Below, piece by piece: positions 45,253 through 55,014 of a stretch of 64,000 nucleotides of DNA. The position numbers and the translations under genes were made by a program. Source of the stretch: Chryseobacterium taichungense (GTDB taxonomy: Bacteria; Bacteroidota; Bacteroidia; Flavobacteriales; Weeksellaceae); contig NZ_FOBV01000011.1 of the NCBI RefSeq assembly GCF_900109935.1, forward strand, positions 44,356 to 108,355, in the 5' to 3' direction. Under the pieces are notes generated by a model. The model had not been told where the DNA came from and did no database searches. It saw nothing but the letters and a program-made list of their open reading frames with translations. The first letter of the stretch is position 1. Each line of letters begins with the position of its first letter.

Positions 45253-46324
45253 AATAAAAACACTGCTTTATTTATTTGTATTTACCAATTTAATTCACTG
45301 CCAAGAAATGAATAAAACACCTGAATTTCATGTGGAAATATCACACCCAAATAATAAATATCTAATAACCCCTATTTATGATAAAATAAAAACCTTAGAG
45401 GGTAATGCTGCAGGTCTGCCTTATGGTAGTAGTTCTGGAGAGTGGGGGCAATCTGGAAAGCGTTGGACGGAACAACACGGTACGCCCATAGGTGCAGATA
45501 TCACCTATTATTCAAGATATGAAGATACCTTTTACCGCCTGGATGCCGATTTTCCTGTAGGAAAGATAAAAGATTATGTGGAACGGGCATATGCCAACGG
45601 CGAAACACTTCCCGAATTTCATAAAGAACCGCTACAGAAATATAAAAGATCGGGCAGATACGAAGAATTTGCATATCCCATAAATCCCTATAATAGCTTC
45701 AGTGATTTGGTATTTGGCTTTGCTCCAAAAGGAATGGTAGTAGTGTGGTTGCGTTTCGGCGCAGGAGTTCAGATCGAATTAGGGCGTTATCAATCAGAAG
45801 TAATAACTAACAAGCAAGAAATTATAGGAATAAAAGAAAAATATCTCAAAACCTATCGCATTAGCCAAGAGAGATTTTTAGAAGCGAAAAAAGAATTGGC
45901 TATTCCCGATGCCTCCCCGCAAGAATGGGATAACTACAGGGCAAGGTATAATTACGCTGCTGTTTTCACTTCAGAAAACAGAGGATTGCGATTATTTAGA
46001 ATGTGGATGGACTTTTTCAACGGAGAAGAAGAAGTGTTTTACCGTCCTTGGATTAATGAAGCCTCTTATGAAAAAAGAGCCATCCCCAAAGAATTGAATT
46101 TCACTTGGGAAACAGGCAAAGATCAACAGTATACGGGATACGCATACTTTAATTGGGAAAAGACCAATGGCGTTTTTAAAAAAATGGGCAATCAAGCTAA
46201 GCTGGAATTTAAGATAGCTTCAGATAACAGTTCTTTTGAAGTGTTATTAGATAATTATCCTGTACCAACGGATAGCATCAGGGTGTTTAAAACCAGTGAT
46301 AAGTTCAATGATTCTTACAAGTAA
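45245..46324 (+). CDS. DUF2931 lipoprotein, probable immunity protein 2
   Basis: A 359-residue lipoprotein from ATG 45245 (lipobox LIHC; the longer frame is not needed). It has the family middle SFSDLVFGFAPKGMVVVWLRFG and the final FNWEKTNGVFKK. It is nearly identical to the third copy over long stretches at the nucleotide level, but residues 185-225 differ (ITNKQEIIGIKEKYLKTY versus a KDDIELEKK form). It overlaps the DUF2235 tip fragment, so it was once paired with that lost effector. Confidence 0.82.
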   Translation: MDKIKTLLYLFVFTNLIHCQEMNKTPEFHVEISHPNNKYLITPIYDKIKTLEGNAAGLPYGSSSGEWGQSGKRWTEQHGTPIGADITYYSRYEDTFYRLDADFPVGKIKDYVERAYANGETLPEFHKEPLQKYKRSGRYEEFAYPINPYNSFSDLVFGFAPKGMVVVWLRFGAGVQIELGRYQSEVITNKQEIIGIKEKYLKTYRISQERFLEAKKELAIPDASPQEWDNYRARYNYAAVFTSENRGLRLFRMWMDFFNGEEEVFYRPWINEASYEKRAIPKELNFTWETGKDQQYTGYAYFNWEKTNGVFKKMGNQAKLEFKIASDNSSFEVLLDNYPVPTDSIRVFKTSDKFNDSYK

Positions 46325-46338
46325 TAGATGTGGGAAAA

Positions 46339-47403
46339 ATGGATAAACTAAAAACGCTGCTGCTTTATTTATTTGTATTTACCAATTTAATTCACTGCCA
46401 AGAAATGAATAAAACACCAGAATTTCATGTAGAAATATCCCATCCAGCAAATAAATATGAAATAGAATTCGTATCAGATCATATTAAAACCTTAGAAGGT
46501 AGCCATGCCGGTTTACCTTATGGCGGTACTTCTGGAGACTGGGGGCAATCTGGAAAGCGCTGGACAGAGCAGCATGGTACACCCATAGGGGCAGATATTA
46601 CCTATTATGCAGGATATGAAGATACCTTTTACCACCTGGATGCCGATTTTCCTGTAGAAAAAATAAAAGATTATATGGAACGGGCGTATGCCAACGGCGA
46701 AGCACTTCCCGAATTTCATAAAGAACCATTACAGAAATACAAAAGATCAGGCAGATATGAAGAATTTGCATATCCCATAAATCCCTATAATAGCTTCAGT
46801 GATTTGGTATTTGGTTTTGCCCCTAAAGGAATGGTAGTGGTGTGGTTGCGTTTTGGAGCTGGGGTGCAGATAGAATTAGGACGTTATCAAGCAGAAGTAA
46901 TTAAAGATGACATAGAATTAGAAAAAAAACTTTTTGCGTCTTGGTCTATGAATAGGAGAGAAGTAAAAGAAAGAGATTTTATCCCCAATGCCTCCCCGCA
47001 AGAATGGGATAACTACAGGGCAAGGTATAATTACACTGTTATTTTCACTTCAGAAAACAGAGGATTGCGATTATTTAGAATGTGGATGGATTTTTTCAAC
47101 GGAGAACAAGAAGTGTTTTACCGTCCTTGGATTAATGAAGCGTCTTATGAAAAAAGAGCCATCCCCAAAGAATTGAATTTCACTTGGGAAACAGGCAAAG
47201 ATCAACAGTATACGGTATACGCATACTTTAATTGGGAAAAGACCAATGGTGTTTTTAAAAAAGTAGGTAATCAAGCTAAGCTGGAATTTAAAATTGCTTC
47301 TGATAACAGTTCTTTTGAAGTGTTATTAGATAATCATCCTGTACTAACGGATAGCATGAGGGTGTTTAAGACCAATGATAAGTTCAATGATTCTTACAAA
47401 TAA
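46339..47403 (+). CDS. DUF2931 lipoprotein, probable immunity protein 3
   Basis: A 354-residue lipoprotein from ATG 46339 (MDKLKTLLL..., lipobox LIHC); the GTG at 46330 is in frame but less likely. It is a tandem duplicate of copy 2. The N-terminal mature part (KYEIEFVSDHIKTLEG) instead resembles copy 1, so it appears to be a mosaic of the two. It starts 14 nt after copy 2. Confidence 0.82.
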   Translation: MDKLKTLLLYLFVFTNLIHCQEMNKTPEFHVEISHPANKYEIEFVSDHIKTLEGSHAGLPYGGTSGDWGQSGKRWTEQHGTPIGADITYYAGYEDTFYHLDADFPVEKIKDYMERAYANGEALPEFHKEPLQKYKRSGRYEEFAYPINPYNSFSDLVFGFAPKGMVVVWLRFGAGVQIELGRYQAEVIKDDIELEKKLFASWSMNRREVKERDFIPNASPQEWDNYRARYNYTVIFTSENRGLRLFRMWMDFFNGEQEVFYRPWINEASYEKRAIPKELNFTWETGKDQQYTVYAYFNWEKTNGVFKKVGNQAKLEFKIASDNSSFEVLLDNHPVLTDSMRVFKTNDKFNDSYK

Positions 47404-47417
47404 TAGATGTGGGAAAA

Positions 47418-48527
47418 ATGGATAAAATAAAGAAACTTTTATATACACTATCACTGCCGTTTTGTACCCAACTCATACAATGTCAACAAATGAAAGAAAA
47501 CGATCCAAGATTAGCCTTTGAGATAGAAATATCCTCTCCAGCTACTAAATATAGGGTAGAGCCTATTTTCGACAAAATAAAGACTTTGGAAGGTACCCCG
47601 GCAGGTTTACCTTATGGAGGAAGCTCCGGGACATGGGGTAATTCAGGAAAAGGCTGGACAGAACAGTATGGCACTCCTATTGGAGCTGATATTACCTATT
47701 ATGCAGGTTATGAAGACACTTACTATCGTTTGGATGCAAACTTCCCCATAGACGCCATCAAAGATTATATGGAACGCGCCTACCCAAGGTGGGATGACCA
47801 ATATGGGGGAACATAGGAATACAAAATACTGGGAAGGGGATATGAAGCAGGTAATTCTGAGCCTAAAAAGTCCTACGACAGCTTTTCAGATTTAGTCTTT
47901 GGTTTTGCTCCCAAAGGAATGGTAGTGATATGGTTACGTTTTGGTACTACCCAGATAGAATTGGGAAGATACCAGGCCAAGGCGCTTACCAATCCTGCAG
48001 AAATCGCCAAAACCAAAGAAATGCACATGAAAATGTATCGCATAGACCCTGAACGGTATGAGGAGGAAAAAACTATTTTACATATCTCCGATGCCTCCCC
48101 CCTGCAATGGGATAATTACCGGATCCGATATAATTGGCATCCTTTAGTAACTTCGGAAAATCCCCACTTTGAAGTGATGGAGATCATGAATAAGTATTAT
48201 AATGGGGAGCAGGAAAATATGCTTCGCCCTTGGGTTTCAAATCCTCCAATAAAGGAAAGAGCAATTCCTCAAGAATTGTACGTATTCTGGCAGACAGGCA
48301 AAGAGGATTCAGAACGTCTTCAGGCAAATATTTTTTTCAACTGGGAGGAAGTTAATGAAGCTTTCAAAAAAGCTGGGAATACAATAGATATGCAGATAAA
48401 GATTTCACAAGACAATAAAGAGGTAAGAGTATTTTTAAATAATCAACCTTTAAAAACAGATAGTATCAGGATATTCGGATGGACAAACAGTATGTTGAAA
48501 GGTAATTGGTTTAAGGATTTAAAATAA
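47418..48527 (+). pseudogene. DUF2931 lipoprotein copy 4, interrupted by a stop codon
   Basis: One continuous frame from ATG 47418 to 48527, broken by TAG at 47814-47816 where copy 1 has AAG (QYEETKEYKK versus QYGGT-stop-EYK). The rest is intact, including SFSDLVFGFAPKGMVVIWLRFG. The last 430 nt are about 98% identical to copy 1. The first part would give a 132-residue secreted stub. Unlike the other breaks in this island, this is a substitution, not a homopolymer length change. Confidence 0.8.
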
Positions 48528-48539
48528 TATTAAAAATAT

Positions 48540-48708
48540 AGATTTGGGCACAGGTAATGGAAGTTTGGAAACTAAAGTTACTAAAGGATGTATTAAGGCT
48601 GCTAAGAAGCTAGTAAACTATCCACAAGAAGATATTCATCTAAAAGTCAATGTTTATGGTTTCAGCAGGGGAGCAACTGCGGCACGGCACTTTATAAGTA
48701 ATAATTAA
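48540..48708 (+). pseudogene. DUF2235 fragment carrying the nucleophile motif
   Basis: The frame reads DLGTGNGSLETKVTKGCIKAAKKL... and continues to VNVYGFSRGATAARHF, then stops after a few residues. It matches residues 148-198 of the intact effector (GMGNRGVEAKVTKGCIKGAKAL...VYGFSRGATAARHF). It has neither start nor end and cannot give an active lipase. It lies after the same TAATATTAAAAATATA join that precedes the fragment at 45015. Confidence 0.75.
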
Positions 48709-48716
48709 ACCTTTCT

Positions 48717-48985
48717 ATTTGTAAAGGATTTCACTTTACCCCTGAAATTGGCGAGGAAATACTTGTAGGTTTTGAAAGCGGAAATGCGGAGAAGCCTTTT
48801 GTCATGGGAACACACTACAATTGAACTGAGACGAGTTCGTATAACACAGTAGGCAATGATAAAAAAGTCATTCACACCCGGAGCGGGACGAAGATTATCT
48901 TAAATGATGCAGAAGGCAGCGTATTTATCGAAGATCCGAGCGGAAATACGTATCTGATGGATGGACAGGGAAATAATAATTTATG
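48717..48985 (+). pseudogene. Decayed fragment of vgrG
   Basis: About 260 nt closely matching 41720-41977 of vgrG (OB-fold end and the HTRSGTKII stretch). It has an in-frame TGA where vgrG has GGA (TACAATTGA versus TACAATGGA), and no start. It stops being similar near the beginning of the needle. It is a leftover spike tip and shows that another vgrG-effector unit once stood here. Confidence 0.8.
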
Positions 48986-49054
48986 CGCCTCCAAAGACTA
49001 CGATTTTATCCCATATAATAATGATATTCATAAATTTGAAGATAATTTATTATT

Positions 49055-49534
49055 ATGGAGAAATGTGATTTTGGTGCGGTTCCTGCCCAAAAAGGATTAA
49101 TAAATAAACCAAGTAAAACCATGACTTATATCAAAATTATTATTTTTTGTGTTGTTTTTTACATTTTAGGAAGTCTGCAAAGTTATATCAGTTTATATTC
49201 TCTAAAGGATAATTTATCCTCTTCTTGTATGGAATGCTCATTTTTAGATGAGGTTTTATATACAAATTCATTAAACTTTATTGGAATGTTGTTTGTTTTA
49301 TTAACTATCAAATTCTTTAAAATAAGTAAAAAAGCTTTAGTCATAATTATTATAATATTTTTTACAATTCTTTCAATAATGGTAAACAGCAATATTTTTG
49401 ATACCCGTGAAGCTTCCTGGAGTACGTTCTTATATTACGAAATTATTGCTTACGGAATTTCAAGCCTTTTACCTTTTATATTTATAAGCTGGGGGATTAT
49501 TGTAGGGATGATTATTTTAGGCACAAGGAAATAA
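49055..49534 (+). CDS. Small polytopic membrane protein of unknown function
   Basis: A 159-residue protein with about four hydrophobic helices. The start is uncertain: ATG 49055 adds a 22-residue hydrophilic lead (MEKCDFGAVPAQKG), ATG 49121 starts at the first helix (MTYIKIIIFCVVF). It is AT-rich and stands at the end of the immunity array after the vgrG fragment. It could be an orphan immunity protein, but nothing in the sequence shows this. Confidence 0.6.
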   Translation: MEKCDFGAVPAQKGLINKPSKTMTYIKIIIFCVVFYILGSLQSYISLYSLKDNLSSSCMECSFLDEVLYTNSLNFIGMLFVLLTIKFFKISKKALVIIIIIFFTILSIMVNSNIFDTREASWSTFLYYEIIAYGISSLLPFIFISWGIIVGMIILGTRK

Positions 49535-49582
49535 GGAAAGTTTTTACACTTTAATCCAAAAACCCAGTTCCGATCTTTTTTC

Positions 49583-49590
49583 TATTTTTG
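49583..49590 (+). promoter_or_regulatory. -7 element of the two-component operon
   Basis: TATTTTTG matches TAnnTTTG, 18 nt before the response-regulator ATG. The -33 element is weak. Confidence 0.5.
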
Positions 49591-49607
49591 TATAATTCCT
49601 TACTCCA

Positions 49608-50315
49608 ATGAAAAAGATTATTCTCATCGAAGACGAAACAAGCGTAGTATCCTTTATCAAAAAAGGACTTCAGGAAAACGGGTATGAAGTTTCCGTTGCT
49701 TTTGATGGGAAAACAGGTGTTCAGCTTGTACAGTCAAGCGATTTCGACCTCGTCATTCTGGACATTATGCTGCCGGAAATGAACGGACTTGATGTCTGCA
49801 AAGAAATTCGCAAAACCAATCAACATGTCCCTATTCTTTTCCTTACTGCGCTAGGAGCATCAGAAAATATTGTACTGGGATTGGAAAGTGGTGGCGATGA
49901 TTATCTTGTAAAGCCCTTCAAATTCATTGAACTGGTAGCCCGTATAAAATCGCTGCTCAGAAGAAGCAACAACGGAAGTACTCCGGAAATTCATGAGCAG
50001 GAAGTAGATCAAGAACATATTTACCAGTTTTCAGATCTTATCCTGAATGATTATACCAAAAAGGTTACCCGAAATGGGGAAGAAATCTCACTCACCTCAA
50101 CAGAATATAAGTTGCTGATGTATTTCCTGAATAATCCCGAAAAGGTAATTTCCAGAGCGGAAATTTTGGATGCCGTATGGGGTGTCAATTATGAACTGGG
50201 AACCAATGTCGTAGATGTTTATGTTAATTACCTAAGGAAAAAACTGGATAATCAGGAAGATAACAAACTCATCCATACCGTCATCGGAATGGGGTATGTT
50301 CTAAAAAAACCATAA
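49608..50315 (+). CDS. OmpR-family response regulator
   Basis: A 235-residue two-domain regulator. The receiver domain has the acidic pair at Glu9/Asp10, phospho-acceptor Asp52 (LDIMLPEMNG), Thr80 and Lys102 (DDYLVKPF). The C-terminal winged helix has SLTSTEYKLLMYFLNN and VDVYVNYLRKKLD, as in OmpR/PhoB proteins. The cognate kinase gene starts 3 nt later. The convergent TonB-like barrel gene may not be its target. Confidence 0.92.
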   Translation: MKKIILIEDETSVVSFIKKGLQENGYEVSVAFDGKTGVQLVQSSDFDLVILDIMLPEMNGLDVCKEIRKTNQHVPILFLTALGASENIVLGLESGGDDYLVKPFKFIELVARIKSLLRRSNNGSTPEIHEQEVDQEHIYQFSDLILNDYTKKVTRNGEEISLTSTEYKLLMYFLNNPEKVISRAEILDAVWGVNYELGTNVVDVYVNYLRKKLDNQEDNKLIHTVIGMGYVLKKP

Positions 50316-50318
50316 CGG

Positions 50319-51728
50319 ATGTTCAATAAAGTCATCACCAATCAAACCAAGACCATGGTACTCCTGATGCTGGTTTTTACAGCCATTATTCTGCTGTTCA
50401 GCGGTCTGGTGTATTTTTCGATTGTCAACTTTTCTCACCAAAGGTTTTATGAACTCTTAAAAATCCGTACCACCACCATCATTCAGGTTGAAAAAAGCAA
50501 GGATGATCTGGATCTTCCGGAAAATTATATTCTGAACGGGTTGAATGATGAAGAGCTTCCCATGGAGCGCGACTATGTTTTCGCCGTTCCTGCCGATTCC
50601 AATTTCAATAAAATCTCTCAGGAAATTCATATTCCGGCATCTTTTTTCAAGAATATTGTAAGAAATAAAGAGGCCAATTACAATGACAAGGAATTTTATT
50701 ACATAGGCCAGACCTTCCGTCATGATGATAAAAGCTATATCGCGATTGCTTCGGCCAAAAATCATTATGTGGTTTATTATCTCGGCTTTCTGAAAAGAAC
50801 ATTAATAACATGCATCGTTCTCTCTCTGTTTTTCAGTATGATCTTTTCTTTTTATTTATCTAAAACTTTGTTTAAACCAATTTTAAAAATTACAGGTAAA
50901 GTAAAGGAAATCAGTTCCGAAAACCTTCACCTCAGACTGGAACCGCAACCCGACAATAAAGAACTCAACGAGCTGGTAGAAACATTCAACGATATGCTGA
51001 ACCGTATCGAAACTTCGTTTGAAACTCAAAATCACCTCATCGGAAATGTCTCACACGAGCTGAGAACTCCATTAACCTCCATTATGGGAGAGGCGGATGT
51101 TGCCCTTTCGATATCAAGAACCAACAGCGAATACAAGGAAACCCTTGGAATCATCCTGGATGAAGCCGAAAAACTCGATAAAAAGATCAAAGCATTACTA
51201 ATGATTGCGCAAACCGGATTCGACGGTAAAATCCAGAAAATGGACAAGGTAAGGATAGACCAGCTTCTCTGGGACGTGATTGAGACTTTACGAAGGATAG
51301 ATTCAAGAAATAATATTTATCTCGACATCAGCATGCTTCCTGAAAATCCTAAAAAACTAAAGGTACAGGGTAATGAGCAACTGCTCCATCTTGCTGTCAC
51401 CAATATTATTCAGAACGGTTGTAAATATTCAGATTTCCAGCAGGTAAAAGTTTCCCTTGGAGCTACTGACAATGATGTCTATATCATTATTAAAGATAAT
51501 GGAATCGGAATTCCTCAACAGGAAATGAACAAGATCTATGACCCATTCTTCAGGGCTTCCAATACCCATAATTATGAAGGTTACGGGATCGGCCTGCCAT
51601 TAGCCCGCAATATCGTAAGAATGCATCATGGTGAACTTATTGTAAGCTCTTATGAGAACCAGGGAACGACTGTACAACTGCGTTTCCCAAATTTTTACAG
51701 CACGATGCAGGAGAACAATGAAATTTAA
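50319..51728 (+). CDS. HAMP-containing sensor histidine kinase
   Basis: A 469-residue inner-membrane kinase. Two transmembrane helices (about residues 14-35 and 160-182) flank a periplasmic sensor region of about 120 residues; a HAMP domain follows. The H box NVSHELRTPLTS has His246. The ATPase domain has an N box (NIIQNGCKYS), G1 DNGIGIP and G2 GYGIGLPLA. It is the partner of the OmpR-type regulator 3 nt upstream. The signal is unknown. Confidence 0.92.
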   Translation: MFNKVITNQTKTMVLLMLVFTAIILLFSGLVYFSIVNFSHQRFYELLKIRTTTIIQVEKSKDDLDLPENYILNGLNDEELPMERDYVFAVPADSNFNKISQEIHIPASFFKNIVRNKEANYNDKEFYYIGQTFRHDDKSYIAIASAKNHYVVYYLGFLKRTLITCIVLSLFFSMIFSFYLSKTLFKPILKITGKVKEISSENLHLRLEPQPDNKELNELVETFNDMLNRIETSFETQNHLIGNVSHELRTPLTSIMGEADVALSISRTNSEYKETLGIILDEAEKLDKKIKALLMIAQTGFDGKIQKMDKVRIDQLLWDVIETLRRIDSRNNIYLDISMLPENPKKLKVQGNEQLLHLAVTNIIQNGCKYSDFQQVKVSLGATDNDVYIIIKDNGIGIPQQEMNKIYDPFFRASNTHNYEGYGIGLPLARNIVRMHHGELIVSSYENQGTTVQLRFPNFYSTMQENNEI

Positions 51729-51751
51729 ATAAAACCCTTTTAAACATAAAA

Positions 51752-51785
51752 AAACCAACCTCATTGAGATTGGTTTTGCTTTTTT
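51752..51785 (+). terminator. Terminator between the kinase and the barrel gene
   Basis: AAACCAA...CTC/GAG...TTGGTTT hairpin with one mismatch, then TTGCTTTTTT. The genes converge here, so it can serve both. Confidence 0.7.
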
Positions 51786-54513
51786 ATTGAAAGTTGAATT
51801 TTACAGTAAACATTACCTGGCTTGGCCGAAGCTGTATTCTGGTGTAAGAAATACTTTGAGGATTTATATTGTATGTTTCAAACACTCTTTTATTGGCTAT
51901 GTTCATCCATTTAAGCTCAAAATCAATTTTCTTTTTAGCCCATGTAAACTGGTAAGAAAGATCATAGAAGCCATTGTTGTAATGCTGTTCGGCAGCACTT
52001 GTATTCACCTGATCCCAATTAAATCCAATCGTATGATTTTCTATAGGATATAAGAAAACTCCTAAATTATGATTGAATCCGCTTCTTGAATTTTCATTAT
52101 TAAGCTGTGGAGTACTACTTTTACTCACCTGCTTTGTTCTGGAAATATTAAAATTGTAATCAATACTCATCCAACTGAAATAGGTATTGTTGAATTTGAA
52201 TCCATATGATTGAGCGTTATTTCTACTCGTATATGCAAATCCATTCTGGTACGCATCAGATTTTGAGGTATTATTGCTGTAGCTTAATGAAGCATTGGTT
52301 TTAAATTTTGGGAAATATTTTCCAACTTCTGCCGAATAACCGTTATTTAAGACATGATTATCCTGCTCAATATACTGCATAATGGTATATCCGGCATTGT
52401 TTCTGATCGGAGAAGAGATCAGATTTCTTTTTGCATCGGAAAATCTGTAATTAACGTTAAAGAATAAATTGTTCAGAGGGTTTCTGTACTCTATTCTTGT
52501 CCCTGCAGATTTATTGTTATTCTGAGGTATCGGATTGTTTGCATCCATCGCATTGATTCCGTTGGGTGAAGTCATCATAAATCCTGAATATGCGGTATTC
52601 ACCTCTCCAAAGTTATTGTTTATATTCGCATTTACGGAAGCTTTCCAGAATGAGGCAAATGTATATTGTGCAAAAATATTCGGCTCAAAAGTCACTTTAT
52701 TCACATCTTTTGAAACGGATCTTGCAGGATCATCTGCCTTTATATTATTTGAATTTACCGGGAAGTTTGCATAAATCATCCAGGAATCATTTTTATAATT
52801 CACGCCGACACTCGCATAAGGCGTTGCTGTAGTATAGGTAAGATCATTGCTGTAAGCCGAAATCGGAGTATAGACCGGGTTAGGATCATCAATAGCTGGC
52901 AGATTGGTCAGTACATTAGAAAGATCGGATACCAGATTTGTTGATTTAAAATTAAATCCTATTTCCGGAGTAAATGTCCATCCTTTTGTAGAGAAACCAA
53001 TGTTCGCAGAATGGTTGGCTTCAAAAGTTTTCAGTCTCATATTTTGTGTGGCGAGACCCGACGTGTATGGTGTAAAGAATCCCGGAATCTGCAGATACGA
53101 AGCAGGCGATACTTCCAGGGTCTGCCTGTCGTTCTGATAGCTGATATAAGATAATACATTCACCATTTTCTCTTTCCACGGAACAATGGTGCTCAATGAG
53201 TTCTGGAAGGACGTCGTAGGAGATTCAACAGCTTGCTCTCCATGCCTGTCAGAATTTGCTACTGTGTTTGTTCTGTCTGCAATTCCCCTGTCTGCATTCC
53301 AGTACTGGGAAAAACTGGTTGTATTTTTAAAGAATCCTTTCTTAGCATTTTTTGTAAATATTAATTCTCCTTTTGCTTTATCTGTATAGAAATTGTTAAA
53401 AATATTTTGAGTAACTGTTGATGCTGGTTCATTTGTTGTTGCAAAATAATCTGTTTTAGCATACGACTCCCTTTCTACTGCATTATTGGTGTAATTGGCG
53501 TTGGCTTTCAGTTCCCATTCTTTTTTCTTGTCGATATTGGTAAGGTAATTGGCAGACACATAATGCACGCTGTTCATTAGGTATCTTTTAACCGGAAGAT
53601 TGGGTGTATCTGCATTTTCCACATTCAGCCAGTCGTTTTGGGAAGCGTTGATCCTTCTTCCCTCAAATCTGTTTCCGAATGCCAATATATTTCCTTCATT
53701 TTCTACCTGTTCGCCGGTATTATTGGTTTTGTAATTAACGACCCACTGGCTTTTCTGCCCGAAAAACATTGGCGTTAATTTAACGTTCCATAGAAGAGGA
53801 CTTCCTCCTACTCCTACTTCACCTCTACCCGTCATGGTAACGGAATTTTTAAGTTTAATGTTGATGGCAGCCTGATCAGAAGGCACTTTATCCTGAAGAA
53901 TCTTTACAGGCTGATGGTTTTCAAGAACCTCAACTTTCTGTACCGCATCTTTCGGAAGAGAGTTGTTGATTGTCCCGTATCCGCCTTCCATAAGGTCTTT
54001 ACCATTTACATAAAACTTATTGATGGCATTACCCTGATATAGGATCGTACCATCGGTATTTACTTCTATTCCCGGGATTTTCTTCATGACGTCGGCCAGC
54101 GTTCTGTCGCTTTTACTGTCGAAAGCTTTGAGATCATAAGCGATGGTGTCCCCTCTTGCCGTGATCATTTTTGTTTTCAGCTGCACTTCTTTGATTTCGG
54201 TAGCTTCCCCCTCCATCTTAAAGTTTACGGTCTGATCACTATTGCTGATCTGCTTGGTTAATGGCCTTTGATTGAACGCCTTTACTTTCAGGTCTACATT
54301 AGACTCTGCAGAAGTAAAAGTAACTTTGTATTCTCCCTTGGAGTTGGTAATTGCATAGGCAAGAATAGCATCTTTGCCTGGCTCCTCGATCGTAACACTC
54401 GCACTAGGGATTGCCACGCCATCTTCATCCGTGATCTTCCCCGAAACTGTTTTCTGTGCGAAAGAAAATGTAGAGAAAAGAATCATCAGGAATAAAGTAA
54501 TTCTTAATTTCAT
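51784..54513 (-). CDS. Outer-membrane beta-barrel protein, TonB-receptor-like
   Basis: A 909-residue outer-membrane protein. A signal peptide (1-19) is followed by a carboxypeptidase-like regulatory domain (KTVSGKITDEDGVAIPSASVTI, about 20-105). A plug-like domain (RTLADVMKKIPGIEVNTDGTILYQG, ...VNGKDLMEGGY) comes next, and then a long barrel rich in aromatic strands with an aromatic C-terminus (FTVKFNFQ). It resembles the outer-membrane barrel family related to TonB-dependent receptors, often found next to GLPGLI proteins. The substrate is unknown. A -7 element (TATTTTTG) lies at 54620-54613, giving a leader of about 100 nt. Confidence 0.88.
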   Translation of the reverse strand: MKLRITLFLMILFSTFSFAQKTVSGKITDEDGVAIPSASVTIEEPGKDAILAYAITNSKGEYKVTFTSAESNVDLKVKAFNQRPLTKQISNSDQTVNFKMEGEATEIKEVQLKTKMITARGDTIAYDLKAFDSKSDRTLADVMKKIPGIEVNTDGTILYQGNAINKFYVNGKDLMEGGYGTINNSLPKDAVQKVEVLENHQPVKILQDKVPSDQAAINIKLKNSVTMTGRGEVGVGGSPLLWNVKLTPMFFGQKSQWVVNYKTNNTGEQVENEGNILAFGNRFEGRRINASQNDWLNVENADTPNLPVKRYLMNSVHYVSANYLTNIDKKKEWELKANANYTNNAVERESYAKTDYFATTNEPASTVTQNIFNNFYTDKAKGELIFTKNAKKGFFKNTTSFSQYWNADRGIADRTNTVANSDRHGEQAVESPTTSFQNSLSTIVPWKEKMVNVLSYISYQNDRQTLEVSPASYLQIPGFFTPYTSGLATQNMRLKTFEANHSANIGFSTKGWTFTPEIGFNFKSTNLVSDLSNVLTNLPAIDDPNPVYTPISAYSNDLTYTTATPYASVGVNYKNDSWMIYANFPVNSNNIKADDPARSVSKDVNKVTFEPNIFAQYTFASFWKASVNANINNNFGEVNTAYSGFMMTSPNGINAMDANNPIPQNNNKSAGTRIEYRNPLNNLFFNVNYRFSDAKRNLISSPIRNNAGYTIMQYIEQDNHVLNNGYSAEVGKYFPKFKTNASLSYSNNTSKSDAYQNGFAYTSRNNAQSYGFKFNNTYFSWMSIDYNFNISRTKQVSKSSTPQLNNENSRSGFNHNLGVFLYPIENHTIGFNWDQVNTSAAEQHYNNGFYDLSYQFTWAKKKIDFELKWMNIANKRVFETYNINPQSISYTRIQLRPSQVMFTVKFNFQ

Positions 54514-55014
54514 AATTTACTATTTACTCAATTAGTTAATGGTTAAAGCTTTTTGTTACACAATTTTAAAGATTGATTAATTTTAGAAAAGTTAAAATCT
54601 TCTTTATCACTACAAAAATAGTTATAATTAATTTATCCTGATTAGTTTTTATATACTTATAAAATATTTTTTAAAAGAAAAATATTATACAAAACGAAGC
54701 TCACTGTTTTTTTACGATCATGATATATTTCGGATAAAGAAAAATATTTTAAAAATGATTAGTTCCGTCATATTTTATCAACTTTTTAACGATTAGCTTT
54801 ATAAAATAAAGTTTTTATATTAGCGTGAAAATGAATCTTTTTTGTTCATTATTGTGTTTTTGCCCTGTAATACTTTACAGGGCGTTTTTGTATATATTTA
54901 AATTTTATTTAGAATAAATAGTAAAAAATGATTTGAATCATAAATTAAAAAAACCTTAAAACCGTTAACATACATTTTTATTTAATAATTTTGTAACATT
55001 AAATTTTAAAACAA
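54514..55014 (+). other. AT-rich divergent intergenic region
   Basis: About 500 nt without a gene. It holds a minus-strand -7 element for the barrel gene (54613-54620), an isolated plus-strand terminator (54862-54889) and a plus-strand -7 element TAATTTTG (54986-54993) for the JmjC-like gene. Confidence 0.6.
54862..54889 (+). terminator. Isolated terminator hairpin with no gene before it
   Basis: GCCCTGTAA (54862-54870) pairs with TTACAGGGC (54875-54883) around TACT, followed by GTTTTTG. No gene on the plus strand ends nearby, so it may end a small RNA or stop a stray transcript. Confidence 0.6.
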
